From Hydrogenophaga sp. (GTDB taxonomy: Bacteria > Pseudomonadota > Gammaproteobacteria > Burkholderiales > Burkholderiaceae_C): DNA of 64,000 bases. Both the position numbers and the translations under genes were made by a program. This document shows positions 46,781 to 56,165 of this stretch, piece by piece; the stretch's first letter is position 1, and each line of letters starts with the position of its first letter. The DNA is taken from assembly GCF_026125785.1 (NCBI RefSeq), contig NZ_JAHCKL010000001.1, positions 66,949 to 130,948 on the forward strand. The letters run 5' to 3'. Under the pieces are notes generated by a model that saw only the letters and a program-made list of their open reading frames with translations, searched no databases and was not told where the DNA came from.

Positions 46781-47362
46781 TCAGGCCGCCAGTGCCATCG
46801 CGTGCTGGTTGGCGGACTTGCCCGATGACGACGGGGCGGCGGAGGCGGAGCATTCGATGTCACCGGAGAGCTGGCCGCCTTCCTCGATCACCACCTTGCC
46901 GTAGCGGATCTTGCCCGTGACCTTGCCACTGGCGTGGATCACCAGTTTCTGGCGCACGGTCAGGTTGCCGTCGAAAGTGCCGCGGATCTCCGCGATGTCG
47001 ATTTCCGCTGAGCCTTTGAACGCACCCTGCTGGGCGATCTGGATCACGCGCGAATCCATGGTGGCCTCCACCAGGCCTTCGACGACCAGCGTGTCGCAGT
47101 CGGTGATTTCCACGCCCTTGAGCTTGATGTTGGGACCGACCGTGAGCTTGCTGCCGCCTTCGGGGGGCGTCGTGCCTGCGCTGGCGGGGGTGCCTGCATC
47201 CGGCAGGCTGAGGTCCACCTCGGGCTGTGTGGCCGCCGCGCTGGCTGCGGTCTGCTGTGCCGTGGACTGGCTGCTGCCGCTCTGGCCATAGCGAGGCGTG
47301 GCCATGCCTGAGCCCAGGGTCTTGGGTTGATCGATATCGCGCTTGCCAAAGTGCAGTGCCAT
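46781..47362 (-). CDS. Bactofilin family cytoskeletal protein
   Basis: ATG 47362 with AAGGAG upstream gives 193 residues. The C-terminal 110 residues form the DUF583/bactofilin beta-helix, starting LTVGPNIKLKGVEITDCDTLVVEGLVEA and repeating short G-rich turns. The N-terminal 75 residues are a disordered Ala/Ser/Gln-rich tail. Bactofilins polymerise without nucleotide and anchor envelope proteins; here the neighbour genes for GspA/GspB suggest an envelope role. Confidence 0.9.
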   Translation of the reverse strand: MALHFGKRDIDQPKTLGSGMATPRYGQSGSSQSTAQQTAASAAATQPEVDLSLPDAGTPASAGTTPPEGGSKLTVGPNIKLKGVEITDCDTLVVEGLVEATMDSRVIQIAQQGAFKGSAEIDIAEIRGTFDGNLTVRQKLVIHASGKVTGKIRYGKVVIEEGGQLSGDIECSASAAPSSSGKSANQHAMALAA

Positions 47363-47470
47363 GCCAGCTCCTTCTCTTATGGTGAATGAAGCGGTCATGC
47401 TAAGCGCCGGGCTCCTTACATTCAGGTCCGTCCCGTAAGAGGGGTTACGAGATGAACCGTACATGCGGTT

Positions 47471-48385
47471 TCATTTTTCCGAGGCGTTGCGCTTGCGGGC
47501 CTCCATCTCGCGCACCAGGGCCCGCGCCTCGTCGCCCTCGGGAATGGCGCGGCCGCTGTCGCGCCATTGCACCGCGTCCTTGAAACCCGCTTCCTGCGCA
47601 TGGCGCCGGAACCAGAGCCCTTCGGGGTTGTGGCGCGTGATGCCATCGAACAGCGTGGCCATGGTCTGCGTCTGCTCCAGGCCCATGGTGAGCAGCACCT
47701 GGTTGACCACCATCTTGTGCATGGCCAGGTGCGAGCGTGGCACGCCGGCGATGCGCTGCGCCAGCCGCAGGGTGGTGCTCTCCAATTGGTCGATGGGCAC
47801 GGCCTCATTGGCCAGCCCCCATTCGGCGGCGGTTCGGCCGTCGATCACGTCGCCCGTGAACATCAGTTGCTTGGCGCGCGTCGGTCCCAGGCGGAAGGTC
47901 CACATGGCGGTGGTGGGGCAGCCCCAGACCCGTGTGGGCATGTAGCCAATGCGCGCGTCCTCGGCCATCACCAGGAGGTCGCAACACAGCGCGATGTCGC
48001 TGCCGCCGGCCACCGCCGCACCATGCACCTTGGCGATGGTGGGCTTGGGGCTGCGCCACAAGGCCATGAAGTCCTCGGTGTTGCGCTTCATGAAGGCGTA
48101 GTCGACCATCGGGTCCCAGGGTTTGCGCTCCTGTTGGCAGGGGTGGTCGATCTCACCCTGCCCGAACTGCGAGAGGTCGTAGCCGCCGCAGAAGCCTTTG
48201 CCCGCGCCTTCGACCACGATCACGTGCACCTCGTCCTGGGCGTTGGCCCATTCCACCGCGGCGCGCAGTTCGCGCGGGGTTTCGTCGTTGATGGCGTTGA
48301 GGCGTTCGGGTCGGTTGAGCAGCAGGCGAGCGATGCGGGGGTGGGTGCTGTCCTGCTCGATGCGCAGGGTGCTGAAGCTGGGCAT
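47471..48385 (-). CDS. Enoyl-CoA hydratase family protein
   Basis: ATG 48385 gives 304 residues of the crotonase fold with [18 protein letters not shown] and [37 protein letters not shown]. The sequence resembles the group that acts on aromatic or branched substrates, but catalytic residues cannot be assigned with certainty. It is divergent from the FAD monooxygenase at 48539 across a 153-base region that holds operator-like repeats, so it probably belongs to the same regulon. Confidence 0.89.
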   Translation of the reverse strand: MPSFSTLRIEQDSTHPRIARLLLNRPERLNAINDETPRELRAAVEWANAQDEVHVIVVEGAGKGFCGGYDLSQFGQGEIDHPCQQERKPWDPMVDYAFMKRNTEDFMALWRSPKPTIAKVHGAAVAGGSDIALCCDLLVMAEDARIGYMPTRVWGCPTTAMWTFRLGPTRAKQLMFTGDVIDGRTAAEWGLANEAVPIDQLESTTLRLAQRIAGVPRSHLAMHKMVVNQVLLTMGLEQTQTMATLFDGITRHNPEGLWFRRHAQEAGFKDAVQWRDSGRAIPEGDEARALVREMEARKRNASEK

Positions 48386-48481
48386 GTGGCGTCTCCTTGT
48401 GTGATTTCGATGATAGGGATGCGATCTGGCACAACGCGCCGCCAAGGCGACAGGTGCCGTCTCCGTGGGTTCGTCGAAATA

Positions 48482-48523
48482 GTTGCGTGCACAACAATTG
48501 GCGTATATAGTTGCGCGCACAAT
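48482..48523. promoter_or_regulatory. Twin operator-like repeats GTTGCGYGCACAA
   Basis: GTTGCGTGCACAAC (48482-48495) and GTTGCGCGCACAAT (48510-48523) are direct repeats of a partial palindrome, 28 bases start to start. They flank a TATATA that could be a -10 element. They end 15 bases before the monooxygenase start codon. The MarR regulator encoded at 50295 is the obvious candidate to bind them. Confidence 0.55.
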
Positions 48524-48538
48524 CAAATGCAAAAAGCC

Positions 48539-50113
48539 ATGAACAACGCACCATTGCCAGACGCAGTTCCCGTGCTCATCGCAGGGGGCGGCCCGGTGGG
48601 CCTCACGATGTCGGCACTTCTGTCTCGCTACGGTATTGCCAATCTGGTGATCGAGGCCGACGAAGGCTATTGCTCCGGCAGCCGCGCCATCTGCATGTCG
48701 CGGCGTTCACAGGAGATCCTCGGCTGGGTGGGCGCGGACCAGCCGCTGGTGGACAAGGGCCTGAGCTGGGTGGGCGGCCGCAGCCATTGGCGCGACACCG
48801 AAGTGCTGCACTTCCAGATGCCCAGCGAGCCCACGCAGCGCTTTGCGCCCATGGTCAACATCCAGCAGTTCTACGTGGAGGAATATGCCCACCAGGCCGC
48901 GCAGGCCCAGGGCGGTCTGGCCCAGGTGAACTGGCGCAGCCGCGTGAGCGCAGTCCGGCAGAACGCGCAGGGTGTGACGGTGGTTGTGCAGACGCCCGAT
49001 GGGGAGCGCACGGTTCGAGCGGACTGGCTGGTGGCGTGCGACGGTGGACGCAGCACGGTGCGCGAACAGCTGGGCCTGCAGCTCGAAGGCATGCAGTACG
49101 AGGGGCGGTACGTGATCGTGGACATCGAGCAGAAGACGCGGCGCGCGGTGGAGCGGCTGGCCTGGTTCGACCCGCCCTCCAACCCCGGCTCCACCATCCT
49201 GATGCACCGCCAGCCCGACGATGTCTGGCGCATCGACTACCAGATCCGCGACGACGAAGATCCCGAGGAGGCGGTCAAGCCGGAAAACGTGCTGCCACGG
49301 GTGCAGAGCCACCTCCGCATGATCGGCGAGGAAGAGCCCTGGAAGCCCTTGTGGATCTCGATCTACAACGCCAAATGCCTGACGCTGCCGGACTACCGCC
49401 ACGGCCGTGTGTTCTTCGCCGGGGACGCGGCCCACCTCGTGCCCATCTTTGGCGTGCGAGGCCTGAACTCCGGCCTGGACGATGCGGGCAACCTGGCCTG
49501 GAAGCTGGCGCGCGTGATCCAGGGCCGGGCGCCGGATGCCTTGCTGGACTCTTACTCGGTCGAGCGCGTGCACGCCACGCACGAGAACATTGCCTACGGT
49601 GCCAAGAGCACCGAGTTCATGGCACCGCCCAATTTCGCCTACCGCCTCCTGCGCGAGGCCACGCTGCGTCTCGCGGTGGATGACCCCGGCGTGCGCCCGC
49701 TCATCAATCCGCGCCAGTCCTCTGCCATCCGCTACGAAGGCTCACCCTTGAACGTGGCCGAAGCGTCGGCCTGGACGAACGACCAGGCCGCGCCGGGCGC
49801 ACCAGCGCCCGAGGCGTTGCTTCAGGGGCCGCAGGGCGCGTTTCACCTGAGCAGCCGCTTTGGGCAGCGTTTCGTGGTCCTGGCCTTTGGCGATGCGGCT
49901 GCGCTCGCGCCGCCGCGTCCGGATCTGGATCTGATCGCCATCACGCCGGCTGTGGATGCGCAAGGGCAGGCCTGGCAGCGCTACGGCTTGTCCCGTGCCG
50001 ATGCGACCGCCTGGGTGCTGGTGCGGCCGGATGGCTATGTGATGGGCCGGTGGCAAGGCCTGGATGCGGCGCCGCTGCGCGCTGCTTTGCAAGACAAGGG
50101 AGTGTTCGCATGA
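48539..50113 (+). CDS. MhpA-like FAD-dependent aromatic monooxygenase
   Basis: ATG 48539 gives 524 residues of the class A flavoprotein hydroxylase family. It has Rossmann GGGPVGL (residues ~17-23), the DG motif [14 protein letters not shown] (~169) and the GD motif [36 protein letters not shown] (~290), then a thioredoxin-like C-terminal domain. It resembles 3-(3-hydroxyphenyl)propionate hydroxylase and related phenol hydroxylases. The substrate is not determinable. An in-frame ATG at 48527 would add four residues. Its stop overlaps the next start. Confidence 0.93.
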   Translation: MNNAPLPDAVPVLIAGGGPVGLTMSALLSRYGIANLVIEADEGYCSGSRAICMSRRSQEILGWVGADQPLVDKGLSWVGGRSHWRDTEVLHFQMPSEPTQRFAPMVNIQQFYVEEYAHQAAQAQGGLAQVNWRSRVSAVRQNAQGVTVVVQTPDGERTVRADWLVACDGGRSTVREQLGLQLEGMQYEGRYVIVDIEQKTRRAVERLAWFDPPSNPGSTILMHRQPDDVWRIDYQIRDDEDPEEAVKPENVLPRVQSHLRMIGEEEPWKPLWISIYNAKCLTLPDYRHGRVFFAGDAAHLVPIFGVRGLNSGLDDAGNLAWKLARVIQGRAPDALLDSYSVERVHATHENIAYGAKSTEFMAPPNFAYRLLREATLRLAVDDPGVRPLINPRQSSAIRYEGSPLNVAEASAWTNDQAAPGAPAPEALLQGPQGAFHLSSRFGQRFVVLAFGDAAALAPPRPDLDLIAITPAVDAQGQAWQRYGLSRADATAWVLVRPDGYVMGRWQGLDAAPLRAALQDKGVFA

Positions 50114-50298
50114 CCGATGCCGATCTCGACCAGTGCTACAGCGCCGTCTGCGAGGCGCTCACCCGCGTGGGTGAGGCGCAGGCGCCGCTGTTCCTTTCCA
50201 TGCTGTGCCTGTCGCTCATTACCCGCCAGGACCGGGCCGATGGGGTGCTGCCGCTGATCGCGGACGCGCAGACCCGTTGCGGGCTGGGCGAACGATGA
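50110..50298 (+). CDS. Small conserved protein between monooxygenase and MarR genes
   Basis: A 62-residue frame begins ATG 50110 (overlapping the monooxygenase stop) and reads [37 protein letters not shown]. It is predicted all-helical with no signal. It resembles the DUF2783-type small proteins found beside FAD monooxygenases; I am only moderately sure of that family. Its stop overlaps the MarR start, so three genes are coupled by successive ATGA overlaps. Confidence 0.8.
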   Translation: MTDADLDQCYSAVCEALTRVGEAQAPLFLSMLCLSLITRQDRADGVLPLIADAQTRCGLGER

Positions 50299-50750
50299 GC
50301 GCCGACCTGCCGCTGCTGCAGGACTTCCTCACCTACCGCCTGCACAAGCTGAACAAACTGACCGACCGGCACAGCATCGACGCCTACGCCGGTGAACTCG
50401 GGCTGGGCGTGGGCGAGGCGCGCTGCCTGGCGGCCATCGGCCAGTTCGCGCCGCTGTCCGTCAACGACCTAGCTGCCCGTGCCAACCTGGACAAGGCCCA
50501 GGCCAGCCGGGCGGCGCAGATGCTGGTGGAGCGCGGCCTGGTGCTCAAGTCCGCCAGCGACGTCGACGCGCGCGGCGTGGTGCTCACGCCCACGCGCAGC
50601 GGCAAGCTGCTCTGGCGGCGTGTGATGAAACTCATCGAACGGCGCAACGCCGACATTTTTGGCTGCCTGTCCGACAGTGAGCAGAGACAGCTCGAAACAT
50701 TTTTTGACCGCCTGATCGAACACGCCCAGCGCAGGGAGGCTGGCGACTGA
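50295..50750 (+). CDS. MarR-family transcriptional regulator
   Basis: ATG 50295 gives 151 residues with the MarR winged helix at residues ~35-105 ([47 protein letters not shown], then [16 protein letters not shown]). It is the last gene of the monooxygenase transcript. It is most likely an autoregulatory repressor responding to the aromatic substrate through the repeats upstream of the monooxygenase. Confidence 0.92.
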   Translation: MSADLPLLQDFLTYRLHKLNKLTDRHSIDAYAGELGLGVGEARCLAAIGQFAPLSVNDLAARANLDKAQASRAAQMLVERGLVLKSASDVDARGVVLTPTRSGKLLWRRVMKLIERRNADIFGCLSDSEQRQLETFFDRLIEHAQRREAGD

Positions 50751-50800
50751 AGCGGCGCTGGCGTCAAGGCCTTTGGGTGCGCAAAGGCGGGGTACCCCGG

Positions 50801-50806
50801 TAAAAT
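50801..50806 (+). promoter_or_regulatory. Possible -10 element (TAAAAT) before the YgiQ gene
   Basis: TAAAAT in the context CCGGTAAAATCG lies 45 bases upstream of ATG 50851, after a GCCTTTG/CAAAGGC hairpin (50769-50788). The same string precedes hisZ. No clear -35 is visible. Confidence 0.35.
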
Positions 50807-50850
50807 CGTCGGTTTTGCAGCCGCCCGGGCGCCGGGTCCGCGCCCTCCCC

Positions 50851-53214
50851 ATGAACGCCCCCATCGACGTCTCCTTCTTCGCGCGCGCCGCCAAGCCCAT
50901 CACCAGCTACCGGCCCTACTGGGCCCGGCGCTTTGGCGTGGCGCCGTTTCTGCCCATGAGCCGGGCGGAAATGGAGCAGCTTGGCTGGGACAGCTGCGAC
51001 ATCATCCTGGTGACGGGCGACGCCTATGTGGACCACCCCAGCTTCGGCATGGCGGTGATCGGGCGTGTGCTGGAAGCGCAGGGGTTCCGCGTCGGCATCA
51101 TCGCCCAGCCGGACTGGACCAGCGCCGAGGCCTTCCGTGCGCTGGGCCGGCCCAACCTGTTCTGGGGTGTGACGGCCGGCAACATGGACTCCATGATCAA
51201 CCGCTACACGGCCGATCGCAAGATCCGCAGCGACGACGCCTATACGCCGGGCGACGTGGGCGGCAAGCGGCCCGATCGAGCCGCCATCGTCTACAGCCAG
51301 CGCTGCCGGGAGGCATACAAGGATGTGCCCATCGTGCTGGGCGGCATCGAAGGCAGCCTGCGCCGCATTGCCCATTACGACTACTGGAGCGACAAGGTGC
51401 GCCGCTCCATCGTCGTGGACAGCAAATGCGACATCCTGCTCTATGGCAATGCCGAGCGTGCGCTGGTCGAGGTGGCGCACCGCCTGGCCGCGCGCGAGCC
51501 CGTGGAGCAGATCACCGATGTGCGCGGCACCGCCTTCGTGCGCCGACCCGGCGATCCGACGGCAGCGGACTGGGTGGAAATCGACTCCACCGAGGTGGAC
51601 ACGCCCGGCCGCGTGGAGCAGCACGTCAACCCTTACCTGACGACGAGCGAGCAGGCGCAATCGCAAGGCGCCTCATGCTCGAAAGAGGAGACCGCCGTTG
51701 GCGGGCTTGACGTTGGCGCGGCGGGGTCTTCGACGGACCCGGCCCGAACCGGCATGGGGGCCGCGATCCAGCCGCTGAAGTTCGTGCCCAACCCCGCAGT
51801 GCAGGGCAGGGGCCGGCTCAAGGTGCCACCGCGTGAGCGCACGGTGATCCGCCTGCCCAGCTACGAACAGGTGAAGAGCGACCCGGTGCTCTACGCCCAC
51901 GCCAACCGCGTGCTGCACCTGGAGACCAATCCCGGCAACGCGCGCGCGCTGGTGCAGGCGCATGGGGAGGGCGCCACCGCGCGCGACGTGTGGATCAATC
52001 CGCCCCCGATTCCGCTGACCACGGCCGAGATGGACCATGTGTTCGACCTGCCGTACGCGCGCAGCCCGCATCCCGCGTACGCGGACGAACACGGCCGCCA
52101 TGATGGTGCGACCAAGATCCCTGCCTGGGAGATGATCCGCTTCAGCGTGAACATCATGCGCGGCTGCTTTGGCGGCTGCACCTTCTGCTCCATCACCGAG
52201 CACGAGGGACGCATCATCCAGAGCCGCTCCGAGGAATCCATCATCAAGGAACTCGAGGACATCCGCGACAAGGTGGAGGGCTTCACCGGCGTGGTCTCCG
52301 ACCTGGGCGGGCCCACGGCCAACATGTACCGCCTGGGCTGCAAGTCGCCCGAGATCGAGGCCGCCTGCCGCAAGCCCAGCTGTGTGTACCCAGGCATCTG
52401 CGCCAACCTGCACACCGACCATGGACCGCTGGTCCGCATCTACCGCCGTGCCCGCGAACTGCGCGGCATCAAGAAGGTGCTGATCGGTTCCGGCCTGCGC
52501 TACGACCTGGCCGTCAAGAGCCCGGAGTACGTGAAGGAACTGGTGCAGCACCACGTGGGCGGGTACCTCAAGATCGCACCCGAGCACACCGAGAACGGTC
52601 CTCTGACCAAGATGATGAAGCCCGGCATGGGCAGCTACGAGCGCTTCCGCCAGATGTTCGAGAAGTACAGCGAGGAAGCGGGCAAGAAGCAGTACCTGAT
52701 TCCTTATTTCATTGCGGCGCACCCCGGCACCAGCGACGAAGACATGATGAATCTGGCGCTGTGGCTGAAGAAGAACGGCTTTCGCGCCGACCAGGTGCAG
52801 ACCTTCTACCCCAGCCCCATGGCCACGGCCACGGCCATGTACCACTCGGGCCTGAACCCGCTGCGTGGCATCCACCGCGACGAGCGCGGCGAGAAGGTGG
52901 ACATCGTGCGCGGCGAGAAGCGCCGCCGCCTGCACAAGGCCTTCCTGCGCTACCACGACCCGAACAACTGGCCGCTGCTGCGCGAAGCGCTCAAGGCCAT
53001 GGGCCGCGCCGATCTCATCGGCAACGGCAAGCACCACCTCATCCCCACGTTCCAGCCCCTCTCCGACGGGGGCTACCAGAGCGCGCGGCGCAAGAACAGC
53101 ACCCCGCCGAAGGGTCGCATGCTGACGCAGCACACCGGACTGCCGCCGCGCGCCACGGGCGGTGGCACCCGGCCAGGCTCGCCCGTGGGAGGCGGCAAGC
53201 GCAAGCCGCGCTGA
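50851..53214 (+). CDS. ygiQ: YgiQ-family radical SAM protein
   Basis: ATG 50851 gives 787 residues. The N-terminal cobalamin-binding-like domain starts [23 protein letters not shown]. The radical SAM domain has the cluster motif CFGGCTFC (residue ~435), and the C-terminal tail is basic. The molecular function of YgiQ is not established. A low-complexity segment at residues ~270-310 contains the translated remnant of a REP-like repeat (nucleotides 51727-51752). Confidence 0.91.
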   Translation: MNAPIDVSFFARAAKPITSYRPYWARRFGVAPFLPMSRAEMEQLGWDSCDIILVTGDAYVDHPSFGMAVIGRVLEAQGFRVGIIAQPDWTSAEAFRALGRPNLFWGVTAGNMDSMINRYTADRKIRSDDAYTPGDVGGKRPDRAAIVYSQRCREAYKDVPIVLGGIEGSLRRIAHYDYWSDKVRRSIVVDSKCDILLYGNAERALVEVAHRLAAREPVEQITDVRGTAFVRRPGDPTAADWVEIDSTEVDTPGRVEQHVNPYLTTSEQAQSQGASCSKEETAVGGLDVGAAGSSTDPARTGMGAAIQPLKFVPNPAVQGRGRLKVPPRERTVIRLPSYEQVKSDPVLYAHANRVLHLETNPGNARALVQAHGEGATARDVWINPPPIPLTTAEMDHVFDLPYARSPHPAYADEHGRHDGATKIPAWEMIRFSVNIMRGCFGGCTFCSITEHEGRIIQSRSEESIIKELEDIRDKVEGFTGVVSDLGGPTANMYRLGCKSPEIEAACRKPSCVYPGICANLHTDHGPLVRIYRRARELRGIKKVLIGSGLRYDLAVKSPEYVKELVQHHVGGYLKIAPEHTENGPLTKMMKPGMGSYERFRQMFEKYSEEAGKKQYLIPYFIAAHPGTSDEDMMNLALWLKKNGFRADQVQTFYPSPMATATAMYHSGLNPLRGIHRDERGEKVDIVRGEKRRRLHKAFLRYHDPNNWPLLREALKAMGRADLIGNGKHHLIPTFQPLSDGGYQSARRKNSTPPKGRMLTQHTGLPPRATGGGTRPGSPVGGGKRKPR
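51727..51752 (+). repeat. REP-like arm inside ygiQ
   Basis: TCTTCGACGGACCC and GGCCCGAACCGG follow the pattern of the right arm of the REP at 60164-60186 (GCTTCGACAGGCTCAG, CCCGAACGG). It lies in the non-conserved segment of the protein and keeps the frame open. Confidence 0.45.
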
Positions 53215-53229
53215 GCACCGAACCCCAGG

Positions 53230-53925
53230 TCAGGCCGGCGGCGGGCTGCCCATGAACGCTGGCCAGAACAGCCAGGCCAGCAAGGCGGCGAAGTTCAGCG
53301 CCACCGTGACCCAGTAGACCAGCTGAAAAGGCATCTTGCGGGTCTTGTGCCGCAGGATCTGCTGGGCGAACCAGGCACCGGGCCAGCCACCCGCCAGCGC
53401 CAGCATGTGCAGACGGTCCTCGCGGATGCGCGGTGCTTCCTGGATGGCCGCGTGCTTGTCGCGCCAGTACACGTAGAAGGTGACCGCGTTCAGGATGAAC
53501 ACGCCGGTGAGGATGACCCAGGGAAAGCGCCCGAGGCCAATGCCGACCAGCCACAGCAGCAGCCAGAAGGCGATCAGGCCGACGCCGGTCCACAGTGGCA
53601 TCTGCTCACGCCGTTTCTCGCGTGCGGTGCGCGAGCGCTGCGCAGGCCGGCTGCGGGGCAGTATCTCGGCCTCGGGCGGTGGCGGCGGCACCTGGCTCTG
53701 AAGGTCCGAGGCGAACGCATTGCGCACCGGTTCGACCGAGAGCGCACGCGGCCCTTTGCCACCGACGTGGATCTCCTCGAAGCTCACCTCCATGCCTTCG
53801 GCGGGCGGGTTGTGGCCGCTGAAGTCCCGGGTGTGGAAAAAAATCTCGGCGGCCGTCTGCGGGCTGCGGATGAAGCCAAACGCACGCTCGCGGTCCCAGC
53901 GCACCACGGTTCCCTGTTTTCTCAT
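53230..53925 (-). CDS. Cold-shock domain + DUF1294 membrane protein
   Basis: ATG 53925 gives 231 residues: an N-terminal cold-shock OB domain ([31 protein letters not shown], residues ~4-65) and a variable basic linker. Three or four transmembrane segments of DUF1294 follow, from about residue 115, containing [13 protein letters not shown] and [20 protein letters not shown]. The fusion is common in beta-proteobacteria; its role, possibly RNA-linked membrane response, is unknown. Confidence 0.9.
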   Translation of the reverse strand: MRKQGTVVRWDRERAFGFIRSPQTAAEIFFHTRDFSGHNPPAEGMEVSFEEIHVGGKGPRALSVEPVRNAFASDLQSQVPPPPPEAEILPRSRPAQRSRTAREKRREQMPLWTGVGLIAFWLLLWLVGIGLGRFPWVILTGVFILNAVTFYVYWRDKHAAIQEAPRIREDRLHMLALAGGWPGAWFAQQILRHKTRKMPFQLVYWVTVALNFAALLAWLFWPAFMGSPPPA

Positions 53926-54026
53926 GGCGGTTCCAAAGATGAAGAGCCGGCTGGCTGCGATGTTAGCCCGAACCCGTCCGGGCCAAACCGTGGATGTGTG
54001 GGGTGAATGGGGCGCTACAGTGCGGC

Positions 54027-54338
54027 ATGAGCGATGAACCGCAGATCGAAATCCCGCCGTCCTTCGTGGCCTTGTACCTGGCACCCGGGCGGCAGAAAGC
54101 CAGCCTGCCGCGCGCCGAGTTGGGCGCGCGCTATGAACTGTGCGAGGACATGGCGCAGATGCTGACCGAGACCGCCCGCAACATGGTGTTCAGCCTGGGC
54201 ATCACCGAAGCCGACGTGCTGGAGCGCTGCCTGCAGGGCCTGCAGGCGCCGCCGGCCGTGGTCAGCGAGGCAGAGTCCACCTGGGTGGTCTGGCGCCTGG
54301 CCGAGCTGCTGGACTGGCCGCCGCCGACTCAGGCCTGA
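54027..54338 (+). CDS. Conserved hypothetical protein, 103 residues
   Basis: ATG 54027 gives 103 residues: IPPSFVALYLAPGRQKASLPRAELGARYELCEDMAQMLTETARNMVFSLGITEADVLERCLQG. I recognise it as a small cytosolic protein widespread in Burkholderiales, sometimes labelled 'ATPase with chaperone activity' without support: no nucleotide-binding motif is present. It overlaps the 3' end of the convergent MFS gene by ten bases. Confidence 0.82.
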   Translation: MSDEPQIEIPPSFVALYLAPGRQKASLPRAELGARYELCEDMAQMLTETARNMVFSLGITEADVLERCLQGLQAPPAVVSEAESTWVVWRLAELLDWPPPTQA

Positions 54339-55510
54339 TCGGTGCGCAACCACATCAGCGCCGCGACCGCGCTCAGCCCCAGGGCGCTGGAGAGCCACAG
54401 GGCGCCCGCGCCCCAGCGCTCGATGCAGGCGCCGAAGACCAGCGGCGCGAAGGCCTGCGCCACGCGCGAGGGGGCCACGATCAGGCCCTGCCGCCGGCCG
54501 TAGCCCTGCGGCCCGAACAGCGCCAGCGGCAGCGTGCCCTTGGCAATGGTGAGGATGCCGTTGCCCGCGCCGTGCAGGATGGCAAAGACGGGACCCGCCA
54601 CGGGGCCGAACAGCATCCAGCAGGCCACGCCCAGCGGGTGCCCCAGGGTGGCTGCCCGTGCCGCCAGCAGCGGATGCAGATGGCGCAGCAGGCCGAACTC
54701 CAGCAGGCGCCCGGCGACCTGCGCCGGCCCCACGAGGGCGCCGATGGCGACCGCGCCCGCCAGCGTGGCGCCGCTGGCCACCAGCAGTTGTGGCAGGTGC
54801 GCGGCCATGGCGGTGGAGACGAACCAGGTGGCCGCAAACACATAGGCCAGTACCCAGGCGGCGTGACGCGGTGGCTGCTTCGCGGGTGCGGCGCTGGTGG
54901 CGTCTGAGGCCGTTGGTAGCGGAGGAACTGCCTGCGGCAGCACCACCGGCGCGCGCGGGATCGAGAGATTCAGCGGCAGGCCCAGCAGCAGGTGCAGCGC
55001 GGCCCATGCCAGGCAGGCGCCGCGCCAGCCGAATTCGGCCTCCCACCAACCACTCAATGGCCAGCCCACGGTACTGGCCAGTCCCGCGATGAGCGTGATG
55101 CCGGTGATGGAGGCGCGCGCCTGCGGGCCACGCAGGCGCACCAGCGCGGCGAACGCACCCTCGTAGAGGCCCGCGCCCATGGCCACCCCCATCAGCAGCC
55201 AGCCCAGCAACAGGCCGGCCAGGCTCGCGGCCTGCGACAGCGTGGCCAGCCCCAGTGCGAACAGCAGGCTGGTCCCTGTGAGCACCGGCCGTCCGCCCCA
55301 GCGGTCGATGGCCTTGCCCGCGAACGGACCGACCGCGGCCGAGACGATCAGCGCCATGCTGAAGGCCATCCAGACCTGCGTGATGGGTAGGTTCAGGCCT
55401 TGTGCCATGGGTCTGGCCAGCAGGGCGGGGAGGTAGTACGAGGAGGCCCAGGCCAGCGTCTGCGCGCTGCCCAGGCGCAGGACGAGGGGCCAGTGTCTGC
55501 TCGCGCGCAT
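54329..55510 (-). CDS. MFS transporter
   Basis: The 393-residue protein has about 12 hydrophobic segments and the MFS loop motif GKAIDRWGGRPVLTG between helices 2 and 3. The starting stretch LRLGSAQTLAWASSYYLPALLARPMAQGLNLP is typical of small-molecule antiporters of the YbfB/oxalate-formate-like group. The substrate is unknown. It ends 29 bases before the NUDIX gene start region on the same strand. Confidence 0.89.
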   Translation of the reverse strand: MRASRHWPLVLRLGSAQTLAWASSYYLPALLARPMAQGLNLPITQVWMAFSMALIVSAAVGPFAGKAIDRWGGRPVLTGTSLLFALGLATLSQAASLAGLLLGWLLMGVAMGAGLYEGAFAALVRLRGPQARASITGITLIAGLASTVGWPLSGWWEAEFGWRGACLAWAALHLLLGLPLNLSIPRAPVVLPQAVPPLPTASDATSAAPAKQPPRHAAWVLAYVFAATWFVSTAMAAHLPQLLVASGATLAGAVAIGALVGPAQVAGRLLEFGLLRHLHPLLAARAATLGHPLGVACWMLFGPVAGPVFAILHGAGNGILTIAKGTLPLALFGPQGYGRRQGLIVAPSRVAQAFAPLVFGACIERWGAGALWLSSALGLSAVAALMWLRTDQA

Positions 55511-55538
55511 GCTCGGGTTCTGCGCGGTGGCGCGTGTC

Positions 55539-56093
55539 TCAGGTGATGTCGAAGGCGTGGAAGCCGAAGCGGCCCTGTCGCAGGTCGGCGAAGTAGTGCT
55601 CCAGGGTTTCCTTGACGGTGCGGAAGGCGATGTCGTCCCAGGGGATCTCGGACTCGGTGAACAGGCGGGCCTCGATGGTTTCGTGACCCGGATCGAAGCG
55701 GTCGCTCAGCAGGCGCGCGCGGTAGTAGATATGGACCTGTCCGACGCGGGCGACGTTCATGAGGGTGAAGATGTCGCCCAGCTCGAACTGCGCACCGGCT
55801 TCCTCGTCGGTCTCGCGTGCGGCGCCCTCGGCGGTGGTTTCGCCCAGTTCCATGAAGCCTGCCGGCAGCGTCCACTTGCCCCAGCGTGGCTCGATGTTGC
55901 GCTTGCACAGCAAGACGTACTGGCCCGCGTCACCCCAGGCGGGCACGGTGCCGACGACGTTGAGCGGGTTGTCGTAGTGCACCGTGTGGCAGACCGGGCA
56001 GACGGCTCGCGGCCGGGTGTCTCCGTCGTCGGGCAGGCGGAGGTCCACGGCGGCGCCGCAGTTGCGGCAGTGTTTGGCGGGCGTGCGCAGCAT
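55539..56093 (-). CDS. NUDIX hydrolase with zinc ribbon
   Basis: ATG 56093 gives 184 residues. An N-terminal zinc ribbon has CRNCG and CPVCH, and a complete NUDIX box (GFMELGETTAEGAARETDEEAG, G-x5-E-x7-RE-x2-EE-x-G) lies at about residues 85-107. The combination resembles NudC-like or ADP-ribose/NADH pyrophosphatases, but the NudC substrate motif is not evident. It acts on a nucleoside diphosphate derivative. Confidence 0.91.
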   Translation of the reverse strand: MLRTPAKHCRNCGAAVDLRLPDDGDTRPRAVCPVCHTVHYDNPLNVVGTVPAWGDAGQYVLLCKRNIEPRWGKWTLPAGFMELGETTAEGAARETDEEAGAQFELGDIFTLMNVARVGQVHIYYRARLLSDRFDPGHETIEARLFTESEIPWDDIAFRTVKETLEHYFADLRQGRFGFHAFDIT

Positions 56094-56120
56094 CGAACCA
56101 GCGTAGCGGCAGGGCGTGAC

Positions 56121-56149
56121 CAAAAAAATGCCGGGCCAGGGCCCGGCAT
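56121..56149 (-). terminator. Rho-independent terminator of the Rieske/TRAP operon
   Basis: On the minus strand ATGCCGGGCC and GGCCCGGCAT form a perfect 10-bp stem with a 2-base loop, followed by seven Ts. It lies 16 bases past the TRAP binding-protein stop. Confidence 0.9.
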
Positions 56150-56165
56150 GTTCGGTTCGAGGCGA

